This document shows positions 8,711-19,100 of a stretch of DNA of 64,000 bases, piece after piece. Every line of letters begins with the position of its first letter. Positions within the stretch are counted from its first letter, which is position 1. This DNA is from UBA6168 sp965222975. Its GTDB lineage: Bacteria; Bacteroidota; Bacteroidia; Chitinophagales; Saprospiraceae. The notes under the pieces are model-generated. The model was not told the origin of the DNA. It made no database searches and saw only the letters and a program-made list of their open reading frames with translations. The stretch covers positions 1 to 64,000 of the forward strand of contig CBDCVJ010000004.1 of the NCBI GenBank assembly GCA_965222975.1, written 5' to 3'. The translations under genes and the position numbers were made by a program.

Positions 8711-9705
8711 TACGGTACCGGCACCGTGTCCAGCACCTCATCAATGATCTGTTCGGGTTTTACATTTTCGGCGGCAGCCTCGTAGGTCAGGCCGAGGCGG
8801 TGGCGCATCACGTCGTGGCAGACGCCCCGCACATCTTCGGGGATGACGTAACCACGACGCTTGATAAAGGCATGGGCCTTGGCCGCTTGTGCCATACTGA
8901 TGCCCGCCCTTGGCGAAGCGCCATATTGGATGAATGCTTCTATTTTTTTCAAACCTGCCTTTTCAGGTGTACGGGTCGCATGCACGATGTCCACAATATA
9001 CTTACGGATTTTTTCATCCAAATAGACCTCCGTGGCGACGTCCCTTGCTTGGAGAATTTGCTCAGGAGTCAGCACCTTATTGGCTTCTGGTTTTTCTTTG
9101 GAAATATTCTGGTCAATAATGCGCATCTCGTCTTCGTGGTTGGGGTAATCCACGATGACCTTTAGCATGAATCGATCGACCTGTGCTTCGGGGAGCGGAT
9201 AAGTCCCTTCCTGCTCAATGGGGTTTTGGGTGGCCATGACGAGGAAAGGCTCTTCCATTTTAAAGGTCTTGTCACCGATGGTTATCTGCCTTTCCTGCAT
9301 TACTTCAAGGAGGGCGCTCTGCACTTTTGCAGGGGCTCGGTTGATTTCATCGGCAAGGATGAAATTGGCGAAGATGGGCCCTTTTTTTACATAAAATTCC
9401 TCGTTCTTTGGGCTGTAAATCATTGTGCCCAACAAGTCCGCAGGGAGCAGGTCAGGCGTAAATTGGATGCGACTGAACGAGGCGTCCACCGTTTTGGCGA
9501 GCGTGGTGATGGCCAGTGTTTTGGCCAAACCGGGCACCCCTTCGAGGAGGATATGCCCATTGACCAAGAGGCCGATCAGCAGGCGCTCAGTCAAATGCTT
9601 CTGCCCGACGATGACCTTGCCCATTTCCATTTGGATCATTTCGGCCACTGCGCTTTCCTGGTGGATTTTTTCGTTTAATGCTTGAATATCAATGGCTACG
9701 CTCAT
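8710..9705 (-). CDS. moxR: MoxR-family AAA+ ATPase
   Basis: A 331-residue AAA+ protein: Walker A GVPGLAKT (56-63), Walker B ILADE (116-120), sensor 1 ATQNP (158-162) and the C-terminal lid with SPRAGIS. It is a chaperone-like ATPase thought to remodel or activate the VWA-domain proteins encoded downstream. First gene of the eight-gene operon, so the promoter should lie in the 303-base gap upstream; I could not pick out a convincing TAnnTTTG element there. Confidence 0.92.
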   Translation of the reverse strand: MSVAIDIQALNEKIHQESAVAEMIQMEMGKVIVGQKHLTERLLIGLLVNGHILLEGVPGLAKTLAITTLAKTVDASFSRIQFTPDLLPADLLGTMIYSPKNEEFYVKKGPIFANFILADEINRAPAKVQSALLEVMQERQITIGDKTFKMEEPFLVMATQNPIEQEGTYPLPEAQVDRFMLKVIVDYPNHEDEMRIIDQNISKEKPEANKVLTPEQILQARDVATEVYLDEKIRKYIVDIVHATRTPEKAGLKKIEAFIQYGASPRAGISMAQAAKAHAFIKRRGYVIPEDVRGVCHDVMRHRLGLTYEAAAENVKPEQIIDEVLDTVPVP

Positions 9706-10008
9706 GCTTCTTTGGTAGTGATTAGTTGATTAGTAATTAGTGATTAGTTTGGCAATGTGTTGAAATACAAATGTTGGCTTTACCAAACATGTAGTTAATT
9801 TTAATGTCAATCAATATTTTATCGGTAGTTATTTGATTTCCGATAAGCTTCGGAAAAAGGCCGCTAAGATACAGCCGAAAAACAATATGCGAACCGGGCA
9901 TCAACTTATGTGCCAGTTGGTACCATTTTCATGGTGGGTGAAAAATTGTCAGTTGGTTGTATGACAGGGATGCAGTTCGGGTTGAAAATTTGGCATTTCA
10001 CCTCTTTA
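9706..10008. other. gap upstream of moxR
   Basis: 303 bases without a supportable gene. Positions about 9715-9750 hold four to five imperfect tandem copies of gattagt directly upstream of the moxR start. The rest must contain the operon promoter and the 3' end of the next minus-strand gene. Confidence 0.5.
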
Positions 10009-10575
10009 TCACCTCGACAAATCCAGCCAGTCCGGTATTTTCTCCACTCCATGTTCTCTGACCCGTTCTACCACACTTTCAAAAACATCAGGAGCATATT
10101 CCATCCAATCTATTTGTTTTTTGATTTTTAGATTTTCATCAAAATAAAGCCAGATGGTGAATTCCATGCCCCATTCCTCATCAATTAATTCACCATAATA
10201 ATAAAATGGATTGACCCTGCCCCGAGCTACGGCCACACTGTCATTGGCAACCAGTGAATAAAGCGTAAGATGCTCTTGTTCAGGAGTTAGTTTTTTGAAA
10301 TTTTCGCCTTCATCGTCCCATTTATAAAAACGCTTGAATTGCCAAAGGCTGTCTAATTTAAGTTGCAGCATGATGTCTTCAAATACCATGTCCTCTCTGT
10401 AAAAGGAGCATAATTTTTCCCAATCGCTTCTTTCAGCGAAAGTGGTGAAAAATTCTTTGGCGGTTTGTTCAATTTGTTGTTGCCTATTGGGTTTGATATT
10501 GGCTGGTGTTGTTTCACAATTCTGAAAAAGAAAAATCGTCATTAGAAACAAACCGATATTCAAGATTAATTTCAT
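10009..10575 (-). CDS. NTF2/SnoaL-like lipoprotein
   Basis: 188 residues with a lipoprotein signal (MKLILNIGLFLMTIFLFQNC, lipobox FQNC, Cys20). The mature part has the helix-then-curved-sheet pattern of NTF2-like/SnoaL or DUF4440 folds: AKEFFTTFAERSDWEKLCSFY, then MVFEDIML and later strands. No catalytic residues can be assigned. It has its own 209-base upstream spacer with a 10-bp palindrome at 10705-10726 and stands alone. Function unknown; a small-ligand-binding envelope lipoprotein is the family expectation. Confidence 0.7.
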   Translation of the reverse strand: MKLILNIGLFLMTIFLFQNCETTPANIKPNRQQQIEQTAKEFFTTFAERSDWEKLCSFYREDMVFEDIMLQLKLDSLWQFKRFYKWDDEGENFKKLTPEQEHLTLYSLVANDSVAVARGRVNPFYYYGELIDEEWGMEFTIWLYFDENLKIKKQIDWMEYAPDVFESVVERVREHGVEKIPDWLDLSR

Positions 10576-10784
10576 TTTAATTATTTTGGTACTTATTTCT
10601 ACTTTAAGACTTTAAGAAAACAAACCATTCGTTTTCAGGCAAAAGGGAAAGAACCGATGGAGAGAGGTGTGTTTTAAAGCCTCCCCTTTCCCAGTTTTAA
10701 TGCTTTCAGGAAATGAATTTCCTGAATACAGGGAGGGGGCTAATAAATAGTTACTTATTTTGATAAAATAATGTTATCCGTTTA

Positions 10785-13700
10785 TTATTCCACCATTTCC
10801 TCATGCGGATGTTCCCTTAATAATTCTTCCTCCGAATAAAAGCCTTTTTTATCTTTAATTGTAGCTCGTACCGCTTTAATTTTTTCCGACGAAACAACAG
10901 ACGCTTTATTCCCAAAAGCATTTCTCACAAAAGTCAGCACCGCAGCCATTTCATCGTCTTTTAACAAACCCTCATAAGGTGTCATGGGTACTTGGCCGGG
11001 GTATTCCTTGTCCAGCACTTTGATGGGGCCGACCAGTCCCTTCAAGGTAAGTTTAATCAGCCGGTCTTCACTACCTGTCACCCATTCCGAGCCAGCCAAT
11101 GGTGGATACCCAGATGCCCCCAACCCTTTTCCATTTAATTGGTGGCAGGTGGCACAGTAGCCATCCTGCTCGAAAATGGCTTGGCCTTTTTTGAACAGTT
11201 CCAAATCCGCACCTTCGAGGTGTGTAGCGATGGGTTCTGATTTTTTCTCGCCCACATTTTTCCCATTAAGGTGTGCAACAGCGGTCTCATGTGCATCTAC
11301 CATCCATTTGTCCAAAGACATTTTTGCTGCTTCATTCAAGATGGCCAAACCCTGCTCTTTGTCCAACCAAGATGCAGCGACGATTGCCTCGAGTCGCACC
11401 CGTCCATGTTCGTCGAGGGCAGCTTCCCGAAGGTAAAGAGGCTGGTCGGTGATTTGGTGGCCTGTATAGCGCAAAACTCGAACGGTAGCTGCACGTACCT
11501 GAAAGCCATTGGCTCTCAATAATTTATGGATAAGTTCTTCGTCCACTTTATTCAACCCCCAAGTGACCCAAAGGGCTTCAAGTAAGTGGTGTTCATAACG
11601 TGGATCATTTTCGTCAAGCCCTTCTGTCCATGTTTTCAGTTGTGAAAGTACTTCACCCGTTTGACGGCCACGGAGTTCTCTGCGGGTGCGGTAGCGGGTG
11701 CGGTATTCTGGCAGCTTTAGGTTGTCAAGCAATTCGGGGATGCCCGCCCCGGCCACCTTTGCTGGTTCGACCAAAGGTCGGGAAGGGTAGGTGATGCGGT
11801 AAATGCGGCCATGCACATGATCGCGGTAAGGGTCGCGGGCATTGTGCTGCATATGGCCGATCAGGACGTTGTGCCAATCCACCAAGTATAGCGAGCCATC
11901 GGGAGCGAACTCCATGTCCACTGGACGGAAATTTTTGTCATCACTCGTTATTAGGTCTTGGCGGAAAGAGAATTTATAGCCTGTGCTATCATCAGCCACT
12001 GCATGCTGCTTCGTGCCTAAAAAACCGATGGCGTTGTTGATGAGCAGGTCACCTTGCACCTCATCGGGAAAGTGGCGGCTGGAGACAAATTCGAGGCCGG
12101 ACGTTGGGCGCACCTTGTGGTCTTCGGGGGTCAGGTTGGGGGATTTAGGATTGCCCTTACCATATCGGGGCTTTATGGAAGCAGGCATCATCCAACTGAC
12201 CACTGGTCCCGATGTTTCCGCATAAAAATTTTGCCCCCACTCATCGAAGGCAATGCCCCACGGGTTGGGGATGGACACCTGCGCCGTTCGCTCCAAATGT
12301 CGCCGCTGAGGGTTGAAGCGAAAAAAGCCCCCATTCGTTGCCCGCACAGGGCCATAAGAGGTTTCCAAGTTGGTATGCAGAAAAACGCCCTCACCCATAT
12401 ACACAGCCCCTGACGGGTCGGCGCAAAAAGCACTAATAACGTGATGGGTATCGTGGTCATCGAAGCCACTGAAAATGATTTCCTCTTTATCGGCTTTATC
12501 ATCCCCATCAGTATCGGTGTAGAGTTTAAGATTGGTGCCTTGCGAGACATAAACGCCTTCGGGCGCAAATTCAAAACCAACGGGAATGTGCAAGCCATCC
12601 ACGAAAACGGTCTGTTTGTCGGCCTTGCCGTCGTTGTCGGTGTCCTCAAGGATGAGGAGTTTGTCATTGGGTTTTGGGTCACCTGGTCTCCAATGCGGAT
12701 AGGTCGGCATGACGGCGACCCAAAGGCGCCCCTTATTGTCGAAGCTCAATTGAACTGGATTGGCCAAGTCGGGAAATTCTTTTTCGGAGGCAAATAATTC
12801 GATCTTATAGCCGGGAGCAACTTGTATTTTATCCAAAGCATCTTGGCCATAGAGATAGGTTTGTTCACCCCTGCCATAATCACCGGGAACGTAATTTGAT
12901 TCGACGAGTGGCAGTTGGGTGGTATTCTGATCGGCTGCCGCTACATCGAACCGTTCTCCTTTTGCCGCAGCCCAGATCGCTGTATCCCGAATGGCCGTCA
13001 TTTCCCTAATTTTTTTCAATTCAAAAGGATAATTATCGGGGCCGAAAGGGTCGTAGCGGCGGCCAAAAACATGTACGCCATTGGGGATTTTGAAATCGTT
13101 GTGCCAATACCAGTTTTTTTCCAAAACAGCCTTCTGCACTAATTGGCGGTGCTGTTTTGCTTTGGGTTTGTTTTTTCCAAAAACGCCATCTGCAAGGAGT
13201 TTGGAGAATTTTTGATAACCTCTCTCATTCAGTTGAGAGCCATCCGAGGTTAACAGCTCGCCAGTTGAAAACCACTTTCGGGAAGGGGTAAAAGCATCAA
13301 CAAAATGTACCTTCATGCTATCGGTCACCTCCCGCATGGCCTCCGTATAAAGCAACAAGTTGGTATTTTCTTTTTCCCCTGTCGGGAAATCGTATTTGTC
13401 TGAAAGGTCTTGAAAGGCAATCGGGGAAACGATGGCCAAATGGGGAGTATCCACGCCATTGTATTTTTGCTGCAAAGTATGCTCAATGAATGCCTGTAAT
13501 TCAGCTTTGTAATTTTCCAAACCTGCCTCCCCTTGAAAGGATTCGCTGAACCCAAAACAGGCAATGATCACATCAGCTTTCAATCGGGTCAACCATTGGT
13601 CTGGCATTTCAAAATGGCCCTGACTATGAGAAGGATTTCCCAATTCCGTTTGAAACCGCTCCGCTCCCGGAAATGCCCACGGCACTCCCCTCCCCGAATG

Positions 13701-13949
13701 CGGCCTGAACCCTGGTGTGTTGCCACCATCGCACATATTTCTAATCAACAACAGGCTGTCAGGATAGCGCAATTGCATCTCCGTTTCAAAATGGCCAAAA
13801 TTCATCATGTGGGAACAGAGGTTGTTGCCGATGAGTACGATGTGGTCGCCTTTTTTGACGGGGAGGGCCGGTTCTTCTGTTTGGGTACATTGAGTTCCGA
13901 TGAATGCAGTGAGCAAACAAAGGAAAAATAGGAAGGGTGTCGTTTTCAT
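10785..13949 (-). CDS. SGNH-like/PVC-type dehydrogenase/cytochrome c fusion lipoprotein
   Basis: A 1054-residue secreted protein with a lipobox-like signal (FIGTQC, Cys21). Domain order: an SGNH/GDSL-hydrolase-like domain (about 35-265, start HIVLIGNNLCSHM), a PVC-type membrane-bound dehydrogenase beta-propeller (about 370-730, with DTDNDGKADKQTVF and DTDGDDKADKEEI calcium-like loops), a HEAT-like helical stretch (about 740-900) and a class I cytochrome c domain with heme motif CATCH (932-936) and axial Met in QVPMTPYEG. Such proteins are common in Bacteroidota and Planctomycetota and are thought to oxidise sugars or alcohols in the periplasm. In the N-terminal domain the first block reads GNNLCSHM rather than a clear GDS, so hydrolase activity is doubtful. 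Confidence 0.85.
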   Translation of the reverse strand: MKTTPFLFFLCLLTAFIGTQCTQTEEPALPVKKGDHIVLIGNNLCSHMMNFGHFETEMQLRYPDSLLLIRNMCDGGNTPGFRPHSGRGVPWAFPGAERFQTELGNPSHSQGHFEMPDQWLTRLKADVIIACFGFSESFQGEAGLENYKAELQAFIEHTLQQKYNGVDTPHLAIVSPIAFQDLSDKYDFPTGEKENTNLLLYTEAMREVTDSMKVHFVDAFTPSRKWFSTGELLTSDGSQLNERGYQKFSKLLADGVFGKNKPKAKQHRQLVQKAVLEKNWYWHNDFKIPNGVHVFGRRYDPFGPDNYPFELKKIREMTAIRDTAIWAAAKGERFDVAAADQNTTQLPLVESNYVPGDYGRGEQTYLYGQDALDKIQVAPGYKIELFASEKEFPDLANPVQLSFDNKGRLWVAVMPTYPHWRPGDPKPNDKLLILEDTDNDGKADKQTVFVDGLHIPVGFEFAPEGVYVSQGTNLKLYTDTDGDDKADKEEIIFSGFDDHDTHHVISAFCADPSGAVYMGEGVFLHTNLETSYGPVRATNGGFFRFNPQRRHLERTAQVSIPNPWGIAFDEWGQNFYAETSGPVVSWMMPASIKPRYGKGNPKSPNLTPEDHKVRPTSGLEFVSSRHFPDEVQGDLLINNAIGFLGTKQHAVADDSTGYKFSFRQDLITSDDKNFRPVDMEFAPDGSLYLVDWHNVLIGHMQHNARDPYRDHVHGRIYRITYPSRPLVEPAKVAGAGIPELLDNLKLPEYRTRYRTRRELRGRQTGEVLSQLKTWTEGLDENDPRYEHHLLEALWVTWGLNKVDEELIHKLLRANGFQVRAATVRVLRYTGHQITDQPLYLREAALDEHGRVRLEAIVAASWLDKEQGLAILNEAAKMSLDKWMVDAHETAVAHLNGKNVGEKKSEPIATHLEGADLELFKKGQAIFEQDGYCATCHQLNGKGLGASGYPPLAGSEWVTGSEDRLIKLTLKGLVGPIKVLDKEYPGQVPMTPYEGLLKDDEMAAVLTFVRNAFGNKASVVSSEKIKAVRATIKDKKGFYSEEELLREHPHEEMVE

Positions 13950-14095
13950 GTACTATTAATAGAACTTGTTTAAAGTGTTTTGTTCTGGGGTAAAGGTATT
14001 GATTAATGGTTTATTGTGAGGTTGCCATTCTAAAAGTTTAGAACTTTCGAAAAGGTGAAGTTTACAATTTTCAACTTATACTCCTTCCAATCGTT

Positions 14096-14103
14096 TACCT
14101 TTG
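14096..14103 (+). promoter_or_regulatory. TAnnTTTG promoter -7 element
   Basis: TACCTTTG matches the Bacteroidota housekeeping -7 consensus TAnnTTTG exactly, about 19 bases before the start of the HYC_CC_PP-like gene, giving a very short leader. The upstream region (14062-14080) is A/T-rich without an obvious -33 TTTG. Confidence 0.5.
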
Positions 14104-14121
14104 TAAAAAATAAAGACCGGG

Positions 14122-14496
14122 TTGATCACCAAATTCCTACATACCGTCTTGTTATGTTCCGTACTCTTCAGTTCGACCGGGGTGTGGCTGGGCAAAAACC
14201 ATTGCAAGCGCATGGAACAAGCCCAGGGAAAACAGGTAGCTTCCTGTGCCTCGTTGGGTGGCTGCGAAGAAGGATGCTGCCATACGGAGTTTGAGTATTT
14301 TCAACTCGACCAAGATCAACAATTACCGCCATTTGGAATTGAATTTCCTATCCCACAAATCATTTTTCCCCAACCCTTTTTATTTAATTTTAACGTGCCA
14401 CCAATTTTGGATGGCCAAACACTCCGCTACCTTACCTACCGCCCGCCCATTGTGCTGCGGGACATATCGGTGCTTTTCCAAATCTTTCGCTGTTAG
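14122..14496 (+). CDS. HYC_CC_PP-like small secreted protein
   Basis: 124 residues, starting at TTG: an upstream in-frame stop excludes a longer form and no in-frame ATG precedes the signal peptide (LHTVLLCSVLFSSTGVWLG). The mature chain has the pattern of the HYC_CC_PP family: GKNHC, then ASLGGCEEGCCH, then a conserved YRPPIVLRD near the C-terminus. Cys and His residues suggest metal binding, and the neighbours downstream are a heavy-metal-binding lipoprotein and a CusA-like pump, so a role in copper or silver handling is likely. The family assignment is from memory of the pattern and not tested. Confidence 0.6.
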   Translation: MITKFLHTVLLCSVLFSSTGVWLGKNHCKRMEQAQGKQVASCASLGGCEEGCCHTEFEYFQLDQDQQLPPFGIEFPIPQIIFPQPFLFNFNVPPILDGQTLRYLTYRPPIVLRDISVLFQIFRC

Positions 14497-14574
14497 AAAT
14501 AATTAATCTCTTTTTTCCAAGCTGTTTTTTGGGTGCATAATTGTGCCTGAAATTATTTTGTGTACCTACTGATA

Positions 14575-14664
14575 GAAATTGGAAGTTGAGAAATTAGAAA
14601 TTATCACCCAGGAATTAATGATGCCTTTTTTTAAGTATTTTCAATTTCTCAATTTTCAATTTTC
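14575..14664. repeat. imperfect inverted repeat upstream of metal-binding lipoprotein
   Basis: The segment 14575-14595 pairs with about 14643-14664 with two or three mismatches; both are made of gaaattg/caatttt units. It ends about 20 bases before the next start codon and may sit in its leader. Confidence 0.55.
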
Positions 14665-14684
14665 AATTTCAAAATATATCAACC

Positions 14685-14927
14685 ATGAAAAAATATTTTT
14701 TCCAAATAGCTACTGGATTTCTTTTAAGCGCCAGTCTTCTATTTTCTGCATGCAGTAATTCTGCAAAATCTTCCGACCCTCATGGTGAGGGGGCAGCGTA
14801 CATTTCCGCATATGTGTGTCCCATGCATTGCGAAGGGAGCGGCAGCGATGAGATGGGCAAATGCCCGGTCTGTGAGATGGATTATGTCAAGCAAGATGAA
14901 CATGTTAAAGATGGCCATACCCACTGA
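14685..14927 (+). CDS. heavy-metal-binding-domain lipoprotein
   Basis: 80 residues. Lipoprotein signal with lipobox FSAC (Cys23), then a single heavy-metal-binding domain containing YVCPMHCEGSGSDEMGKCPVC. The CPMH...CPVCEMDY arrangement is the signature of domains that are found alone or at the N-terminus of Cu/Ag efflux subunits and P-type ATPases. It precedes the RND pump gene, so it probably binds Cu(I)/Ag(I) in the periplasm. An intrinsic terminator follows at 14971-15014. Confidence 0.8.
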   Translation: MKKYFFQIATGFLLSASLLFSACSNSAKSSDPHGEGAAYISAYVCPMHCEGSGSDEMGKCPVCEMDYVKQDEHVKDGHTH

Positions 14928-14970
14928 TCCTTTAAGTTGAATTAATACAACAAAAATCAATTTTTTATTG

Positions 14971-15014
14971 AGTCTGGTTTTTCAAATTAATAATTGAAAG
15001 GCCAGGCTTTTTTA
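14971..15014 (+). terminator. intrinsic terminator
   Basis: Stem agtctgg (14971-14977) with ccaggct (15002-15008), helped by an inner ttcaa/ttgaa pairing, followed by a T-tract (tttttt). It lies 44 bases after the metal-binding lipoprotein stop and just before the next start. Confidence 0.6.
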
Positions 15015-15027
15015 GAAAAATAAAAGA

Positions 15028-16008
15028 ATGGATTCCATCACACAAGCAGCTCTCGGTGCAGCAGTAGGAGAAGCAGTTTTAGGAAAAAAAGTCGGCCATA
15101 AAGCAGCTGTAGCTGGTGCGGTCATTGCCACCATACCTGACCTCGATATTATTCTTGTTCCATTTTATGATGGCTTGCAGCGCATCAGTGTGCATCGGGG
15201 ATACAGCCATTCTATTTTATTTTGCTTGCTCGGAGCATTTTTATTTGCCTATATTTTGAGTAAAATAAAATGGGCAGAAAATATTTCTTTTATTCGGCTT
15301 TATATGTTTAGTTTTTTGGCGTTAATTACGCATGTGCTGTTAGACTCATTTACCAGTTATGGCACGCAATTATTTTTGCCACTGACCGATTGGCGGGTTA
15401 GTTTTGACAGCATCAGCATAATAGATCCTGTTTACACCATACCATTATTGGCGGGTGTTTTAATTAGTGTTTTTTATTTTAAAAAAAAGGGAGGGAAAAG
15501 AGGGTTGCCAAATGCAATTGGTTTGATAGTCAGCACAATTTATTTGCTATTTACGCTTGCCAATAAACAACATGTCGAACAAATATTTCAATCCCAATTA
15601 GAAGTACAAAATATTCCTTCTTTTCGCTTGCTAACAGTACCAGTAGCAGTCGGAAATGGAGTCTGGTATGGAGTGGCTAAAGATGCAAATTCGCTTCACA
15701 TAGGAAAATACTCCGAGTGGAAAGGCAATGACATTGAATTTCATTCTTTTCCCATCAACGATCAATTATTGGAAGGACTCGACGATGAGTTGGTGTACCG
15801 CATGAAGTGGTTTGCCCAAGGCTTTTATACCGTGGCGGAAAAAGATGGAAAAATCAGGATTTATAATATGCAGTGCGATATGCAAGGTGTAAGGCAATAT
15901 GGGGATTATAAAGCACCAACAGCTTTTTATTTTGAAATAACACCGAAGGAAAATGGGAATTATGACCTGACTTCTGGTATGCATATGGAAACGAATGATG
16001 GGAATTAG
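15028..16008 (+). CDS. YdjM-like metal-dependent membrane hydrolase (DUF457)
   Basis: 326 residues. The N-terminal half has the family signature MDSITQAALGAAVGEAVLG, IPDLDII and HRGYSHS, with further His/Asp residues (THVLLDSFTSYG) in a bundle of about four to five membrane helices. The C-terminal half (about 200-326) is a soluble extension. E. coli YdjM belongs to this family; its substrate is unknown. The stop codon TAG is supplied by the first unit of an 8-bp tandem repeat that begins at 16003. Confidence 0.8.
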   Translation: MDSITQAALGAAVGEAVLGKKVGHKAAVAGAVIATIPDLDIILVPFYDGLQRISVHRGYSHSILFCLLGAFLFAYILSKIKWAENISFIRLYMFSFLALITHVLLDSFTSYGTQLFLPLTDWRVSFDSISIIDPVYTIPLLAGVLISVFYFKKKGGKRGLPNAIGLIVSTIYLLFTLANKQHVEQIFQSQLEVQNIPSFRLLTVPVAVGNGVWYGVAKDANSLHIGKYSEWKGNDIEFHSFPINDQLLEGLDDELVYRMKWFAQGFYTVAEKDGKIRIYNMQCDMQGVRQYGDYKAPTAFYFEITPKENGNYDLTSGMHMETNDGN

Positions 16009-16042
16009 GGAATTAGGGAATTAGGGAATTAGGGAATTGGGG
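16003..16042. repeat. 8-bp tandem repeat (aattaggg)x5
   Basis: Four exact copies of aattaggg followed by aattgggg. The first copy provides the TAG stop codon of the upstream gene. Similar private tandem words occur at 58711-58758 and 62261-62295. Confidence 0.85.
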
Positions 16043-16127
16043 GGACATTTTTTTAGGGTAAGGGTCTCCAATTAGATAAATTACAACTTTACCAATTTCA
16101 TAATTCCCAACTTTACCAAAGTAAAAT

Positions 16128-19100
16128 ATGCTCAACGCTGTAATAAAATTCTTTTTAGAAAATAAACTGGTAGCATGGTTGCTCCTGTTGAGTTTTATTG
16201 GTTGGGGATTAAGTACCGCACCTTTTGATTTCGAGATAGATTGGTTGCCCCGTGACCCCGTCCCAGTAGATGCTATCCCCGACATTGGTGAAAACCAACA
16301 GATTGTTTTCACCCGCTGGCCTGGCCGCTCGCCACAGGATGTCGAAGATCAAGTCACTTATCCCATGACGACGGCACTCTTGGGCATCCCGGGAGTAAAG
16401 AGTATCAGGAGCAATTCCATGTTCGGGTTTTCGAGTGTATATGTCATTTTTCAGGAGGGTATTGAATTTTATTGGAGCCGCTCCCGCATTTTGGAAAAAC
16501 TGAATTCCCTGCCTGCCAACCTCCTACCAGAAGGTGTATCCCCTACCCTTGGTCCGGACGCTACCGCGCTTGGCCAAATCTTTTGGTACACACTGGAGGG
16601 AAGGAATGAAAATGGTAATCCAACGGGTGGGTGGGACTTGCACGAACTCCGCAGTATCCAAGACTTTTATGTGCGGTATGGATTGTCCGCCGCGGAAGGT
16701 GTCTCAGAAGTGGCTTCCATCGGCGGCTTTGTGAAAGAATACCAAGTGGACGTTGACCCTGATGCCATGAAGGTCAACAACATCAGCCTTGAGCAAGTAA
16801 TGCAAGCCATCAAGAGCAGCAATATTGATGTGGGCGCCCAGACCATTGAGATCAATTTGGCGGAGTATTTTGTGCGCGGCCTTGGCTATGTGAAAACCAT
16901 CGAAGACATTGAGGAAAGTGTGGTAAGAACCACTGACAATGTGCCCATCCGAATTAAGGACATTGCCCGGGTGAACATTGGGCCTGCCACTCGCCGGGGC
17001 GTACTGGATAAATCGGGGGCAGAAGCGGTGGGCGGCGTGGTGGTTGCACGTTATGGCTCGAACCCGCTGGAGGTCATTAATAATGTAAAAGCCAAAATAG
17101 CCGAAATCGAACCCGGCCTGCCAAGCCGCATTTTGCCGGATGGCACCAAATCGCAAGTAAAAATCATCCCCTTTTACGACCGTACCCAACTTATCAACGA
17201 GACCATCGGTACGCTGCAAGAAGCGCTCACCTTGGAAATCCTCATTACCATTATTGTTGTATTGCTGATGCTTTGGCACATACGGTCGTCGCTGTTGATT
17301 TCGGTCAGTTTGCCCGTTGCGGTGCTGATGTGTTTCATCGCCATGCGCTATTTTGGGATAGATGCCAATATCGTTGCACTGTCGGGAATTGCGATCGCCA
17401 TCGGTACTATGGTGGATATGGGCATCGTGCTGACGGAGAGCATGGTAGCCCGCAGCGCCAGTTTTTCCATTGGTATAAAAGACCGGAATTATAAAGACTG
17501 GTTTCAAATCATCTACGAAGCGACCATTGAAGTTGCTCCTGCCGTCATTACAGCGGTGGCTACCACGGTGGTCAGCTTCCTTCCTGTTTTTACAATGGAA
17601 GCAGCGGAAGGGAAACTGTTCCGGCCATTGGCATTTACCAAAACGTTTGCGCTGATTGCTTCTATTATTGTGGCGATTACGATTTTGCCAGCGTTGGCGC
17701 ATGTGCTTTTTTCTGTTAAATGGCCAAAATGGAAAAAGCAATCCTCCCGCCAGCCCCCTCCAAAGGGGGAGAAACAGAGCCTTAAGCTGACAACGGGAAA
17801 AAAGAATCGAACCGATCCTTTAACTAATTCTAAAAATAAAGGAATGGCAGATCTCCCCCTTTGGAGGGGGCTGGCGGGAGGATTGCGTGCATACCTTCCA
17901 ACGCTCCTTCTTGCCCTCCTTGTCACCTGGCTGCTCGCCCGGATATGGATGCCACTTGGTGTTAATAAGAGTGTTTTTACCAACTTCTTTTTTGTCGCTT
18001 TGATTGCTGCGGTGCTGCTCGGTTTTTTCCAACTGGTCATCCATTTTTATGAAAAAATATTGCGCTTTTTGTTGCGATTTAAATTGCCCTTCCTCCTGCT
18101 CATTACAGCCCTCATTTGGTTAGGTGTGAGTATTTTTAGAAATACGGGAGAAGAATTCATGCCTGCCCTCGACGAAGGCAGTTTCCTGCTCATGCCCACC
18201 TCTATGCCGCACTCCGGCATGCAGGAAAACATCAAAAACCTGCGCCTGCTTGATATGGCAGTAACAGCTATCCCCGAAATAGAAACGGTTGTTGGTAAAG
18301 CAGGCCGGGTTGAAAGCGCCCTTGACCCGGCGCCCATGTCAATGTACGAGAATGTCATTTTGTACAAATCGGAATACAAGACAGATGAAAACGGCCATCG
18401 TTTGCGCTACAAGATAGATGCCGCTGGTGAGTATGAACGTGACGACAATGGTAAACTTATTCCCAACCCTAACGGCCAATATTTCCGCCAATGGCGGGAC
18501 GAGATCCAAAGCCCCGATGACATCTGGAATGAGATTGTCCGTGTGACCAAACTCCCAGGCGTCACCTCTGCTCCAAAACTCCAACCCATCGAAACCCGTC
18601 TTGTGATGTTGCAGACGGGTATGCGTGCCCCCATGGGCATTAAGGTAAAAGGCCCTGATCTGGCCACCATCGAAGCATTTGGGCTGCAATTGGAAAAACA
18701 TGTAAAAAAAGTGGAAGGCGTTAAAGCCCCTGCCGTTTTTGCCGAGCGCATCGTCGGGAAGCCCTACTTACTGCTCGATATTGACCGCAACGCCATCAGC
18801 CGACACGGGCTGACCATCGAAACGGTACAGCGCTACATCCAAGCAGCTATAGGTGGTATGGACATGACCTCAACCGTGGAAGGCCGGGAGCGCTATGCCA
18901 TCCGCATCCGCTACCCGCGGGAATTGCGAAACGACCCGGAAGTACTCAAACGAATTTTACTGCCAACAAAAATGGGCGGCCAAATTCCGCTTGGCGAACT
19001 GGTGGACATCAAATACGAACAAGGGCCGCAGTCCATCAAAAGTGAAGATGGCTTTCTCGTGGGCTATGTATTGTTTGACAGGGAAAAAGAAATTGCGGAA

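Noticed and set aside
10746..10762. 16-base match (aatagttacttatttt) with 23948-23963
   Set aside because: A/T-rich 16-mers recur by chance at about this frequency in 64 kb; no extended similarity.
16704..17741. 345-codon minus-strand frame inside the RND gene
   Set aside because: Unusual His/Arg/Asn-rich composition; shadow of the well-supported CusA-like gene on the other strand.
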